Of a DNA stretch of 64,000 nt, positions 27,839 through 36,334 are shown in pieces. How positions within the stretch are numbered: position 1 is the stretch's first letter; each line of letters starts with the position of its first letter. Below the pieces are notes generated by a model. That model ran no database searches, had not been told where the DNA came from, and worked only from the letters and a program-made list of their open reading frames with translations. The DNA is from Siphonobacter sp. SORGH_AS_0500. Its GTDB lineage: Bacteria > Bacteroidota > Bacteroidia > Cytophagales > Spirosomataceae. The translations under genes and the position numbers were made by a program. The stretch covers positions 62,001-126,000 of the forward strand of contig NZ_NHPP01000005.1 in NCBI RefSeq assembly GCF_002838835.1, read 5' to 3'.

Positions 27839-28426
27839 ATGCAACCATCTATGTTAGAAAAGCTGAAAAGCATACTGCCATTTGACGATAAGCAATGGAA
27901 TCAGTATGCGAGTTATTTCAAAAGAATACAGGTTCCTGCGAAAAAGGTGTTGATACAGGAGGGCGAAATCTCAAAAAAGGCGTTTTTTATTGAAAAAGGA
28001 TGTATTAGGGTCTGGTTTAACAAAGATGGAAAAGACGTAACCTTTCAGTTTTTTTTCGAGAATGAAAGAGTATCGTCCGTAGAAAGTTTCAAGAAGAATA
28101 TTCCAAGTATTGTAACCTTGGAAACCATAGAGCCCAGCACTTTATGGGTCATCGATAAGCAAGATATGGATCAGATCATGCGTGACGGCTTTGAAATCCC
28201 TAAAGTACGTGAAAAGCTCATCGATACCTTATTTGACCGGAATATCCATTACATGAAACATTGCCTCTCCTTCATAAGAGACACGCCGCAGCAACGCTAT
28301 CTTCATCTCCTAGAAACCCAACCCCAAATCATTCAGCGTATCCCGCAACATTACATTGCTTCTTACCTGGGGATTACTACTGTCCATTTAAGTCGGGTAA
28401 AAAGTAAGCTGCTGAAAGGAAAATAA
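27839..28426 (+). CDS. Crp/Fnr-family transcriptional regulator
   Basis: 195 aa. The N-terminal cyclic-nucleotide-binding-type beta-roll is visible (KKVLIQEGEISKKAFFIEKG, then WFNKDGKDVTFQFFFENE), followed by a long dimerisation helix and a C-terminal winged HTH (IPQHYIASYLGITTVHLSRV). The cNMP phosphate-binding Arg motif of true CRP is not seen, so it probably senses something else or nothing. It is immediately upstream of a DoxX-type protein and a quinone reductase gene, which it probably controls. An alternative start at 27851 is possible. Confidence 0.85.
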   Translation: MQPSMLEKLKSILPFDDKQWNQYASYFKRIQVPAKKVLIQEGEISKKAFFIEKGCIRVWFNKDGKDVTFQFFFENERVSSVESFKKNIPSIVTLETIEPSTLWVIDKQDMDQIMRDGFEIPKVREKLIDTLFDRNIHYMKHCLSFIRDTPQQRYLHLLETQPQIIQRIPQHYIASYLGITTVHLSRVKSKLLKGK

Positions 28427-28509
28427 CAGGTCTGAATTTGATAACATATGTTATCGCTTGCCTGATAGGCCTCCGAATAGTTTTGCATTGTACTCAATGG
28501 CAATGTAAA

Positions 28510-28872
28510 ATGAAGTCTCAAAAAATAATTTACTGGATATCGACGGGTCTTTTTGCGGTCTGGATGTTGGCAAACGCCAAGGCGTATTTAACTTCCGAAG
28601 AAGCAAAAAGACTTTGCGTTCATTTTGGCTTTCCCGATTACTTCCGGGTAGAATTGGCTATTGCCAAGATTTTAGGAACGGCAGCTTTGTTGCTTCCTGT
28701 AGTTAGGAACAACCCGAAAGAATGGGCTTACGCAGGTTTTTTCATCACGGTTGTCTCGGGGTTCATTGCCCATCTTGCCTCAGGCGATTCGCTGATCTCA
28801 TCTTCTTTTGCATTACTGGCATTGGCCCTCTTACTCACTTCGTACTTCACTTACCATCGTTTAAACCAATAA
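28510..28872 (+). CDS. DoxX family membrane protein
   Basis: 120 aa from ATG 28510; the open frame reaches back to a TTG at 28438, but MKSQKIIYWISTGLFAVWML is the normal DoxX N-terminus. Four hydrophobic helices; the HFGFPDYFRVELAIAKILGT segment after helix 1 is typical of this DoxX branch. These proteins are often encoded with regulators and oxidoreductases and linked to redox stress. One base separates its stop from the next ATG. Confidence 0.8.
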   Translation: MKSQKIIYWISTGLFAVWMLANAKAYLTSEEAKRLCVHFGFPDYFRVELAIAKILGTAALLLPVVRNNPKEWAYAGFFITVVSGFIAHLASGDSLISSSFALLALALLLTSYFTYHRLNQ

Positions 28873-28873
28873 A

Positions 28874-29842
28874 ATGAAAGCAGCAGTAATTTTCCAGCAG
28901 GGCGAAATGCCCCAATACGCCGATTTTCCAGAACCAGGCGTAAAAAATGACGACGAATTAGTAATCTCTGTAAAAGCAGCAGCCATCAAAAATTTCGACA
29001 AAGGCAGGGTAAAAGGCACTCATTACTCAGCCGAAGTCGGGAGACAGAACGCGATAGTAATTGGCGGCGATGGGGTCGGTTTGCTGGCAGACGGCACCAG
29101 AGTCTATGCTTTGGGCGAAGGTATGATGGCAGAAAAAGCCATTGTTGATAAAAGAAAAATAGTAAAGGTACCCGATGGGATGGATGATGCTTCGGCTTGT
29201 GCCTTACCCAATGCGGTTGCGGGCTCGGCAATGGCTCTTCGTTTCAGAGCAGCTATAAAACCAGGCGAAACCGTTTTAATCAACGGAGCAACGGGATTTA
29301 CCGGTAAAATTGCCATTCAGGTGGCCAAGCATTACGGAGCGAAAAAAGTAATCGTTACGGGCAGAAATCAGGCCTCGCTCCAATCCCTAGTAGCATTAGG
29401 GGCCGACGAAACGGTTTTGACGACACAAACCGATGAAGCGTTTATCGCCCAGCTGAAAGCCATACACAATAATACGCCCATAGATATCATCCTGGATTAT
29501 TTGTGGGGCCACACGGCTGAACTTTTACTTGCGTCTCTAAAAGGTAATGGCTCCTTTACTCACAAGACCAGATTTATTTCCATCGGTTCTGTAACAGGCG
29601 ACAAAATTCAGTTATCAGCAGAGAATTTACGCAGTGTTGATCTTCAGCTTTCAGGATCAGGTTTAGGAAGCTGGACAAGAGATGAAATGAAGCTGTTATT
29701 TACAGAAATACTTCCAGAAATGTTTCAACTGGCAGCTGATAACCAGCTCAAAGTAGAGACCATAGAAGTGAAGTTATCGGACATTGAAAAATTGTGGGAA
29801 ATGGAGGTGTCAGATGGGAAACGTTTGGTTGTTTCCATTTAA
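28874..29842 (+). CDS. Medium-chain (zinc-independent) quinone oxidoreductase-like protein
   Basis: 322 aa MDR-superfamily NADPH-dependent reductase. An N-terminal GroES-like domain (KAAVIFQQGEMPQYADFPEP) has no structural-zinc Cys cluster; the Rossmann part begins GETVLINGATGFTGKIAIQV, with strand 2 KKVIVTGRNQASL. It is preceded by a Crp-type regulator and the DoxX gene in a tight unit, suggesting detoxification of quinones or other electrophiles. Confidence 0.8.
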   Translation: MKAAVIFQQGEMPQYADFPEPGVKNDDELVISVKAAAIKNFDKGRVKGTHYSAEVGRQNAIVIGGDGVGLLADGTRVYALGEGMMAEKAIVDKRKIVKVPDGMDDASACALPNAVAGSAMALRFRAAIKPGETVLINGATGFTGKIAIQVAKHYGAKKVIVTGRNQASLQSLVALGADETVLTTQTDEAFIAQLKAIHNNTPIDIILDYLWGHTAELLLASLKGNGSFTHKTRFISIGSVTGDKIQLSAENLRSVDLQLSGSGLGSWTRDEMKLLFTEILPEMFQLAADNQLKVETIEVKLSDIEKLWEMEVSDGKRLVVSI

Positions 29843-29933
29843 TTAGTTGATATTTTTTGGTTGTTAGTCGATCGTTTGATAGTCAACGTTTTACAGCCGA
29901 ACCAGTATAGTAGTATGCTAGCAAAATTGCTCC

Positions 29934-29972
29934 GCCGTTGTTGGTGACACTTTTTCAAACACCAACAACGGC
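29934..29972. repeat. Hairpin repeat (GCCGTTGTTGGTG)
   Basis: GCCGTTGTTGGTG (29934-29946) pairs perfectly with CACCAACAACGGC (29960-29972). No T-tract. A relative with the same GGTGA-GACAC core and a trailing GGCATAA sits at 34240-34275. It lies between convergent genes and could stop transcription. Confidence 0.55.
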
Positions 29973-30017
29973 ATAACACCTTCTATGTCTTACGATCCAA
30001 CAATATCAAAGAGCTTA

Positions 30018-31007
30018 TTACCAAAGCTTCACCAGCGTTCTTCCTTCCGTTTGGCCTGCTAACATTTGGTCTATTTGCTCCGGGAGCTCCTCCAGCGTTA
30101 ATTGTTTAGTAAAGCTCACTAGCTGTTCGGGTTTCCATTCGTTGGCTAGTAAGTTCCAAACCCGTTGCCGGACTGGCATGGATGCCTGAACCGAATCCAC
30201 GCCTAATAAGCTCACGCCATTAAGGATAAAAGGGAAAACCGTCAGGTTTAAATCACCGGATTGAGCCATTCCGCAGGCAGCCACTACGCCATTATACTGA
30301 AGTGAGCGTACCAGCGTGGTTAATACACTTCCACCAACGGTATCAATGGCACCCGCAAAACGAGGTTTCAGCAAAGCCCGTTTACTTTCGTCCGTGAATT
30401 CCTGCCGATCCAACCACTCCGTTCCGTTTAATTGTTGTTGTAAATCAGTATTTTTCTTACCTGAAATACCTACGGTCTGGTAACCCAGCTTACTTAACAG
30501 TTGCAGACTGATACTTCCTACGCCACCCGTCGCTCCACTTACGGCGATTGGGCCATCGGAAGGCTTAATTCCAGCCTGAACAAGTTTGTCAACGCAAAGT
30601 CCGGCAGTAAAGCCCGCCGTTCCCAAAGCCATGGCTTCCTGAGGTTGTAAGTTTGGGGGTAAGGCTACTATCCACTCTCCCGGAACCCGGATGTACTGTC
30701 CGTACCCGCCCCAGGTATTCATTCCCAAATCAAAACCAGTTACTAAAACCTGATCTCCTTTTTTCCAGAGCTTTCCTGAAGATTCCTCTACCACGCCTAC
30801 CGCATCAATGCCCGGAACGTGCGGGAAGGTACGGGTAACTCCCTTATTACCAGTCGCGGACAGGGCATCTTTATAGTTTAAAGAAGAATACGTTACCCGA
30901 ATCAAGGTATCGTGATCAGGTAAGGAGCTTAGCGATACTTGCTGAACTTGTTTCAAAAACTGGCCGTTTTCTTCCCTGATGAGCAGAGCTTTGAATGTAT
31001 TTTCCAT
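30018..31007 (-). CDS. YhdH/YhfP-type quinone oxidoreductase (acrylyl-CoA reductase AcuI-like)
   Basis: 329 aa from the ATG ending at 31007 (MENTFKALLI); the open frame extends to 31058 but a family-like start is here. MDR reductase: SSLNYKDALSATGNKGVTRT is the hallmark of the YhdH branch, then FPHVPGIDAVGVV and DLGMNTWGGYGQYIRVP; the Rossmann loop is IAVSGATGGVGSISLQLL. Family members reduce acrylyl-CoA or similar enoyl compounds with NADPH. Divergent from the AraC gene with a 122-bp intergenic region. Confidence 0.88.
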   Translation of the reverse strand: MENTFKALLIREENGQFLKQVQQVSLSSLPDHDTLIRVTYSSLNYKDALSATGNKGVTRTFPHVPGIDAVGVVEESSGKLWKKGDQVLVTGFDLGMNTWGGYGQYIRVPGEWIVALPPNLQPQEAMALGTAGFTAGLCVDKLVQAGIKPSDGPIAVSGATGGVGSISLQLLSKLGYQTVGISGKKNTDLQQQLNGTEWLDRQEFTDESKRALLKPRFAGAIDTVGGSVLTTLVRSLQYNGVVAACGMAQSGDLNLTVFPFILNGVSLLGVDSVQASMPVRQRVWNLLANEWKPEQLVSFTKQLTLEELPEQIDQMLAGQTEGRTLVKLW

Positions 31008-31129
31008 GAGCGTATGTCTGGTAATGAAGCCGAAACCTAGAAAAATCCGTTCTTGCAAGCAAGTTATTCCTCAGACTAGCCTGATTACCTGCCTTTCTCT
31101 TGTGCCAAGTAAGGAAAATCAATTAAGGA

Positions 31130-31957
31130 ATGATTACGTATAAACAAAAGCCCGACTCGCGACTGGCAGGCGTAATTGATCACTTTTACGCCGTTCAGAT
31201 TCCAATCCATTCAGAACCTATCATTCAGCATTTATCTCCCAATCTGGAGTTAATGCTGGTATTTAATTTCGGTGATCCCATCCGTTATTCCTTTGGGAAC
31301 AAGGCATTAGCAGAGCATTCATTCAGCCAGGTTACCCTGATTGGCCCCCTTCGACAAATGCTAAATTATGAACTGAGACCCGGTGATGATCTACTGGTTA
31401 TTGGGTTTACGCTGGATGGATTTTTTCGCTTTTTATCCCTTGAAAAAATTACTATTGAAAGCTTAACCGAAAGCGAATCCGTTTTAGCTTTTCCGAGTTT
31501 GAATGCTCTCTATCTTTCGCTAGCGGATATTCCTGATTTTGACCTACGCGTAGCCTATCTTACCTCGCATATTTTACGCGAATTAAGTCCTTCGGAGGAT
31601 GCGGCTTCAACGCTATTGGAACATGCTTCCCTGTTTCATCAAGACGTACTGAATCCCGTTAAGGTCATCGCCGATCAGCATTCACTTTCGGAGCGAACGG
31701 TTCAGTTACGTTTTAAGAAATACGTAGGCTATTCACCCAAAGAACTGCTTCGTTTTCTGCGATTCAAAAAAGTGATTCAACAGGTAAGCAATCAACCCAA
31801 TACCCCCTGGTTTGATCTCATCGAAGCGTTCGGGTATCATGACCAGAGTCATTTCATTAAAGACTTTAAACAGTATACGGGCCTGAGTCCAAAGGAGTTT
31901 CGCAAACTTCAGGAGAACGGCAATTTTTGTATTAGTTTTCCTGATCAGCTTTATTAA
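31130..31957 (+). CDS. AraC family transcriptional regulator
   Basis: 275 aa. The N-terminal sensor domain (DHFYAVQIPIHSEPIIQHLS, then FNFGDPIRYSFG) is of the DUF6597 type, common in Bacteroidota. The C-terminal AraC HTH pair is VKVIADQHSLSERTVQLRFK and FGYHDQSHFIKDFKQYTGLS followed by PKEF. It faces the YhdH-type gene and probably controls it. Only 6 bp from the convergent lipoprotein gene. Confidence 0.88.
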   Translation: MITYKQKPDSRLAGVIDHFYAVQIPIHSEPIIQHLSPNLELMLVFNFGDPIRYSFGNKALAEHSFSQVTLIGPLRQMLNYELRPGDDLLVIGFTLDGFFRFLSLEKITIESLTESESVLAFPSLNALYLSLADIPDFDLRVAYLTSHILRELSPSEDAASTLLEHASLFHQDVLNPVKVIADQHSLSERTVQLRFKKYVGYSPKELLRFLRFKKVIQQVSNQPNTPWFDLIEAFGYHDQSHFIKDFKQYTGLSPKEFRKLQENGNFCISFPDQLY

Positions 31958-31963
31958 AATGGT

Positions 31964-32326
31964 TTATTCTTCAGTAACCACTCTTCCCAAACCCTTACTC
32001 CAGGCTTTTACCTGAGCGTATGCCTTTGGGTTATTTTCCTTTTTGTTGAACTGTAAATGAATCTCCCCTTTTGAGACTTCAATTTTGAACTTAGTCTGGT
32101 CGGGTAGCATTACTTCTTGACTGGTATTTCCTGAATTCAAGGCAATTACCTTCGTCGGTCTGAAAAAATCATTGAAGTATTCCTGAACCATCGTGGTCCG
32201 GGAATCATCAAATTCTGCATCCAGTTTGTAGAGGCTATCGTTATCAGTAACCGAAATTCTAGTGTCGTTGGAGCATGACGAAAAGGCCAAGATGCCTGCG
32301 ACTAGTAAAAGCGAAATTGGTTTCAT
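31964..32326 (-). CDS. Small lipoprotein of unknown function
   Basis: 120 aa. Signal peptide with lipobox (ILAFSSCSN, Cys18). The mature part is mostly beta and acidic; the C-terminal half KFKIEVSKGEIHLQFNKK is conserved-looking, but no family is recognised. Convergent with the AraC gene. Confidence 0.6.
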   Translation of the reverse strand: MKPISLLLVAGILAFSSCSNDTRISVTDNDSLYKLDAEFDDSRTTMVQEYFNDFFRPTKVIALNSGNTSQEVMLPDQTKFKIEVSKGEIHLQFNKKENNPKAYAQVKAWSKGLGRVVTEE

Positions 32327-32445
32327 AGCTATATTGCATTACAAGGTACCATGCAATGTAAATACAGCTAATCGTCTAGTTACCTACTTATTTATAAACG
32401 GTTACTATCCATCGATAAACGGAACTAGTATTTATAAAAAAGTAA

Positions 32446-32476
32446 AAAGCCTGGGCTAATAAATAACCCAGGCTTT
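32446..32476 (-). terminator. Terminator of the Gfo/Idh/MocA gene
   Basis: AAAGCCTGGG (32446-32455) pairs with CCCAGGCTTT (32467-32476); on the minus strand it is followed by T-rich sequence. Confidence 0.8.
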
Positions 32477-32491
32477 CCAGAAATGCCATTC

Positions 32492-33835
32492 TTATAGTTT
32501 TGGCTCCCAGCCTTTTTCGTAGTCCCGACTCCAAAGTTTCATGGCTTCTTTGTCCTGAATACGGCCATTTTTCGAATCCACTTTGAAAGACTTGTTGGTA
32601 CGGTAGGCAATGTTAGCTAAGTGACAGAGTAAAGTACTTTTCGCTCCTTCGTCGATGGGTGAATTTTGTTTGGCTTTTCCCCGAATGGCTTCGAAGAAGT
32701 TAACCATATGGCCCGTTGTCATGTCGCCACCACCTCCTAATGCCGTACCCGCTTCAGAACCTTTGGCCTTGCTGTCTTTCAGCAATTTACCTTCGCGACT
32801 GTATAACTTATAGCCATCCCGATCTACGTATACACTACCCGTAGAACCATAGATGATCGTTCCGCGATCAGTACCGTACGTTTTATACCCGCTGCGGCTT
32901 TTTCCATCCCACTTGATGATTTTATTACCACCAAATTTGAAAGTTGCATCCATCGTATCATATACCGCCCAACCATCGTCCAGGAAATGACGTTTGGCCG
33001 CCTCTACCTCTACAAATTCCGGGTATTCAACTTGTAAGGCCCAACGGGCTATGTCCAGTTCGTGGGTAGCGTTATTACCACTTTCTGCCGTACCGTACAT
33101 CCAACCGTACCAATGCCAGTTATAGTCCCAGGTGTCGTGCGTATAGTCCGTGCGAGGAGCGGGTCCCTGAAATAAATCCCAGTCTAAGCCTTCTGGAATT
33201 GGTGCTTTCTTTGGAATTGGCACTTCTCCGCGAGTAGCTGAATAAAAAGCCACCGCTTTGTAAGGAGTCCCAATGGCTCCGTTATGAATTTGATGAATAA
33301 TATCGATGGTTTCAGGAGACGAACGCTGCTGATTGCCCATCTGAATTACCTTGTTATACTTCTTCTGAAAAGCAACCAGTAACTCGCCTTCATGGGGATT
33401 ATGACTGCAAGGTTTCTCCACATACACATGCTTACCCGCTTGAATGGCCATCCAGGTTCCCGGAGCGTGCCAGTGGTCGGGCGTAGCATTGATTAATACG
33501 TCGATATTCTTGTCTTCAATCACTTTCCGAATATCATTTTCCAGCTTTGGGGTGTAATCAATGTGTTTGGAAAATTGCTTCACGGCGGATTCCCGCTGCT
33601 TTTTCATCACATCACAAAGCGTAATGAGTTGCACATTACTGTCTTTACGGGCAATGGGATCAAAATAAGCTCCTAGTCGACGACCTAAACCGGCAATTGC
33701 CAGATTTAAACGATCATTAGACCCTATAATACGGGAATAACTTTTGGCAGACATGCCCTGGGCCAGACCACCGAAAGTGATACCAGCGGTTCCTAGTGCG
33801 GCTTTGACAATAAAATCTCTCCGGGATTTTTGCAT
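32492..33835 (-). CDS. Gfo/Idh/MocA family oxidoreductase, Tat-exported
   Basis: 447 aa. The Tat-like signal MQKSRRDFIVKAALGTAG suggests export folded with NAD(P) already bound. N-terminal Rossmann: LAIAGLGRRLGAYFDPI; the family Lys motif is YVEKPCSHNP. The C-terminal dehydrogenase domain contains NWHWYGWMYGTAESGNNATH and DIARWALQVEYPEFVE, matching the exported Bacteroidota branch (related to GH109-like sugar oxidoreductases). Natural substrate unknown; some relatives use a bound NAD for glycoside hydrolysis. Single gene with its own terminator. Confidence 0.88.
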   Translation of the reverse strand: MQKSRRDFIVKAALGTAGITFGGLAQGMSAKSYSRIIGSNDRLNLAIAGLGRRLGAYFDPIARKDSNVQLITLCDVMKKQRESAVKQFSKHIDYTPKLENDIRKVIEDKNIDVLINATPDHWHAPGTWMAIQAGKHVYVEKPCSHNPHEGELLVAFQKKYNKVIQMGNQQRSSPETIDIIHQIHNGAIGTPYKAVAFYSATRGEVPIPKKAPIPEGLDWDLFQGPAPRTDYTHDTWDYNWHWYGWMYGTAESGNNATHELDIARWALQVEYPEFVEVEAAKRHFLDDGWAVYDTMDATFKFGGNKIIKWDGKSRSGYKTYGTDRGTIIYGSTGSVYVDRDGYKLYSREGKLLKDSKAKGSEAGTALGGGGDMTTGHMVNFFEAIRGKAKQNSPIDEGAKSTLLCHLANIAYRTNKSFKVDSKNGRIQDKEAMKLWSRDYEKGWEPKL

Positions 33836-34067
33836 GGAAATAGAAGGTTAATAGAGGCGTTTTCAGTAAGAAGTAAGTCATTATTTTCATTAAAGCTACT
33901 TCTTTTCTGAGTCATGTATTCTTTGCAAACTTTTCAGTATAAAGAATTCATGATTCAATTTATACCCAAACATTCCTAAAATTATCCTAAAAGCGAGATT
34001 TAAATAAAAGTGAGTTAACCTCTCCCTCCGTTCGAGCGAGCCGTGGGAAGAAAACCTTACCTCCGAC

Positions 34068-34096
34068 CTGTCGTCCAGAGCGAAGCGAAGGATCTT
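34068..34096 (+). repeat. Short dispersed repeat, best plus-strand copy
   Basis: CTGTCGTCCAGAGCGAAGCG then AAGGATCTT. The 584-bp gap 33836-34419 holds no credible gene; it carries three copies of this repeat family (also near 34151 and 34316) and the small hairpin at 34240. Confidence 0.65.
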
Positions 34097-34150
34097 TTGG
34101 GTTTTATTAACTTATCTCGGTCATGAGGAAACTTTAGCCGTGCCGTTTTA

Positions 34151-34181
34151 CAGAAGGTCTTTCTTCGTTCGAGAGGACAAG
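34151..34181 (-). repeat. Short dispersed repeat, degenerate copy
   Basis: AGAAGGTCTTTCTTCGTTCG then AGAGGAC is a diverged reverse-strand copy of the 34068 motif. Confidence 0.4.
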
Positions 34182-34239
34182 TGAGGACGGTAGCTGCGAA
34201 GAAACGTCTTCTGGTTTTGAAAGGATAAAGACGCGACTT

Positions 34240-34275
34240 CCTCGTGGTTGGTGAGACACTAACCACGGCATAAAT
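34240..34275. repeat. Hairpin repeat related to 29934-29972
   Basis: CGTGGTT (34243-34249) pairs with AACCACG (34261-34267) around GGTGAGACACT, followed by GCATAA as in the first copy. Confidence 0.45.
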
Positions 34276-34315
34276 AGCAACCCTGTCCCGAATTTCATCC
34301 AGGGAAACAACCAAG

Positions 34316-34342
34316 TCACCTCTGCTTCGCTCTCGATGACAG
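34316..34342 (-). repeat. Short dispersed repeat, reverse copy
   Basis: TCACCTCTGCTTCGCTCTCG then ATGACAG; the reverse complement resembles the 34068 motif. Confidence 0.5.
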
Positions 34343-34419
34343 ATGGCAGCATAAATTCTTCACCCTATGGTTCTTCCGAAGTGGAGAGGCTTACTTCTTT
34401 TTAACCAATCTCTTCACTA

Positions 34420-35331
34420 TCACTTCATTTCCACCATCTTCTTCGCGGCTTTCATGTCTTCCATATTGCCTCTAATTTTCATGTTTAACTTGCTGTTTTT
34501 GAGCATATCATTATCTGATATTATCTGCGAACGAAGATGGACGGTGAAAGGGAATTTTTTACCCTGAAACAGCATTTGTGTGCCTGCACTAATCATTTTT
34601 CCGAGTTCCACCTGCACCGGAATCTGGTACACTTTATCACTTTTGGCAGGAACACGGGTAACTCCCGGTGATTGACCATTGATTGTAGTTTTTTCTTTAC
34701 CCAGGTCGATGGAATACCTCATGTTTTTAAACTGAATGGCGAAGTCATTTTTATTAATAAACCGAAGGTCCACATTCAGTTCAGATTTTTTGAGCTTGAA
34801 TTTTTCCAGGTCAATGCCTACTACTTCAATTTCTGGAAGGTGATACAAAGGCAATCGTTTTTCCATTTCGATTCGAAGTGTATCGTGACCCAGCACTGGT
34901 TTCGCCAGTTTTAAGAAGACTTCAAACTGGTATAAAGCACTATCCTGACCCGCCGCTTCTCCTCTTTTTGCCACTTTAGAAAACGTATCAATCTTTAACT
35001 CCGTAGGAATATCAATCGTAACGCTGTCTCTGGGCTCAATCTGGAGCGGCTTCATGTAATCGCTTTCGATAATCTGAACCCCATCCACTTTTACCTGATA
35101 AGCAAAATTTTCAATATCCATTCCCAAGGGTAAGGGATTGTCAATCAGCATTTTCATGGACATTTCCATCGTAGAATCGGTAATGGACGAAATTTCCGCC
35201 AAACTCATTTCTACGCGTGGCTTCAGACCAGAAACCGGATTCGCATTTTTACGTTCGTATCGCTTGAATAGAAACCAACCTGTTCCAGCCAGAATGATAA
35301 GAATTATCAGGGTAATAAAAACCTTTTTCAT
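34420..35331 (-). CDS. LEA14-like (WHy domain) membrane-anchored protein
   Basis: 303 aa from the ATG ending at 35331 (MKKVFITLIILIILAGTGWF), an N-terminal membrane anchor. The mature part carries two similar beta-sandwich modules: residues about 40-140 (ISSITDSTMEMSMKMLIDNP, YQVKVDGVQIIES) and about 160-280 (IEVVGIDLEKFKLKKSELNV, FAIQFKNMRYSIDLG). The NPLPLGMDIENFAYQV pattern is typical of LEA type 2. The role is probably structural or stress-related. Downstream of LysR by 45 bp and likely cotranscribed. Confidence 0.75.
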   Translation of the reverse strand: MKKVFITLIILIILAGTGWFLFKRYERKNANPVSGLKPRVEMSLAEISSITDSTMEMSMKMLIDNPLPLGMDIENFAYQVKVDGVQIIESDYMKPLQIEPRDSVTIDIPTELKIDTFSKVAKRGEAAGQDSALYQFEVFLKLAKPVLGHDTLRIEMEKRLPLYHLPEIEVVGIDLEKFKLKKSELNVDLRFINKNDFAIQFKNMRYSIDLGKEKTTINGQSPGVTRVPAKSDKVYQIPVQVELGKMISAGTQMLFQGKKFPFTVHLRSQIISDNDMLKNSKLNMKIRGNMEDMKAAKKMVEMK

Positions 35332-35376
35332 AAGGGTGTGTCTAAAAATAAGCCACAAAGCCTTAGAAAAGCATGC

Positions 35377-36282
35377 CTAGGGCAGGCTGGGCAAGGTCTG
35401 AATCATTTCCTTCAACCGGGGAGTTAGGTGTTCAGGATGGTAGGCAATGGCGTATTCAATTTCTAAAGGATGCTGATCTGCGTCCCACTGAATGTTTTTA
35501 ACGAGAATGTCAGGGTAACGAGTCCAGTCGAAGAGGATGGGTACCAGAGCAATTCCCTGGTTCATACTTACCAGTTCACCCACTAAGTCCAGCGAAGAAA
35601 CTTCCTGAGTTATAGAGGCTTTGCGGTTAATTCCCGCTTGCTGAAAAATGGATTCTACCTGCGTATAAAAAGGATGAAGCGTAGCCGGAATTTCAATCCA
35701 TTTTTCCTTTTTGAGCGAATTTAAATGAAGTTCAGCCTCAGACGCAAGCCGATGATTTTTAGGTAAGATCACACAAAGATGCCCTTTTCGATACACGTGT
35801 CCCTGCAAAGCATCCAGCCGAAGAGGCCAAAGGGTCATTCCTAATTGAATGGTCCCTTCCACCAGAGCCTCCTGTACGCTTATGTAGGTCGGTAACTCGA
35901 CGAGCTGGATGTTTACTTCGGGAAAATGTTCGGAAAAGAGGGTTAGTATCTCTACTATGCGTTCGCGAAGTAACATTTTGTAGATACCCAACTTGACAAG
36001 CGTTCCTTTATGGGCCGTTTGACGAGTTAACTCTACTGCCCGTTGAGACGCCCGAATTACTTTATGAGCTTCATTGAGAAACACCTGCCCGGCGGGGGTC
36101 AATTCGACCCTACGGAACTGCTTACGTCGGGTCGAGTCGAACAGCTCTACCCCCAGCTCACTTTCCAGCAGTTGAATCTGCTGACTTAGTGCGGGTTGTG
36201 ATACGAAAAGATTCTGAGCAGCTTTGCCAAAATGCAATTCTTTCGCGACTTCAATAAAATACCTTAGCTGACGTAATTCCAC
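35377..36282 (-). CDS. LysR family transcriptional regulator
   Basis: 301 aa. N-terminal winged HTH MELRQLRYFIEVAKELHFGK, with AAQNLFVSQPALSQQIQLLE as recognition helix region and ELGVELFDSTRR after it. The rest is the two-lobed periplasmic-binding-like effector domain (LVKLGIYKMLLRERIVEIL, GMTLWPLRLDALQG). It is downstream of the Bcr/CflA exporter in the same direction (52 bp), so it may control that exporter and itself. It also has its own -7 box at 36314-36321. Confidence 0.9.
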   Translation of the reverse strand: MELRQLRYFIEVAKELHFGKAAQNLFVSQPALSQQIQLLESELGVELFDSTRRKQFRRVELTPAGQVFLNEAHKVIRASQRAVELTRQTAHKGTLVKLGIYKMLLRERIVEILTLFSEHFPEVNIQLVELPTYISVQEALVEGTIQLGMTLWPLRLDALQGHVYRKGHLCVILPKNHRLASEAELHLNSLKKEKWIEIPATLHPFYTQVESIFQQAGINRKASITQEVSSLDLVGELVSMNQGIALVPILFDWTRYPDILVKNIQWDADQHPLEIEYAIAYHPEHLTPRLKEMIQTLPSLP

Positions 36283-36313
36283 GAATACAGACGTTCATAG
36301 GGATAATGCCCTA

Positions 36314-36321
36314 CGAAGGTA
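36314..36321 (-). promoter_or_regulatory. -7-like box before the LysR gene
   Basis: Read on the minus strand it is TACCTTCG, one base from TAnnTTTG, 32 bp before the start codon and inside the 52-bp gap/end of the exporter gene. Confidence 0.35.
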
Positions 36322-36334
36322 CTGGATTTGATTT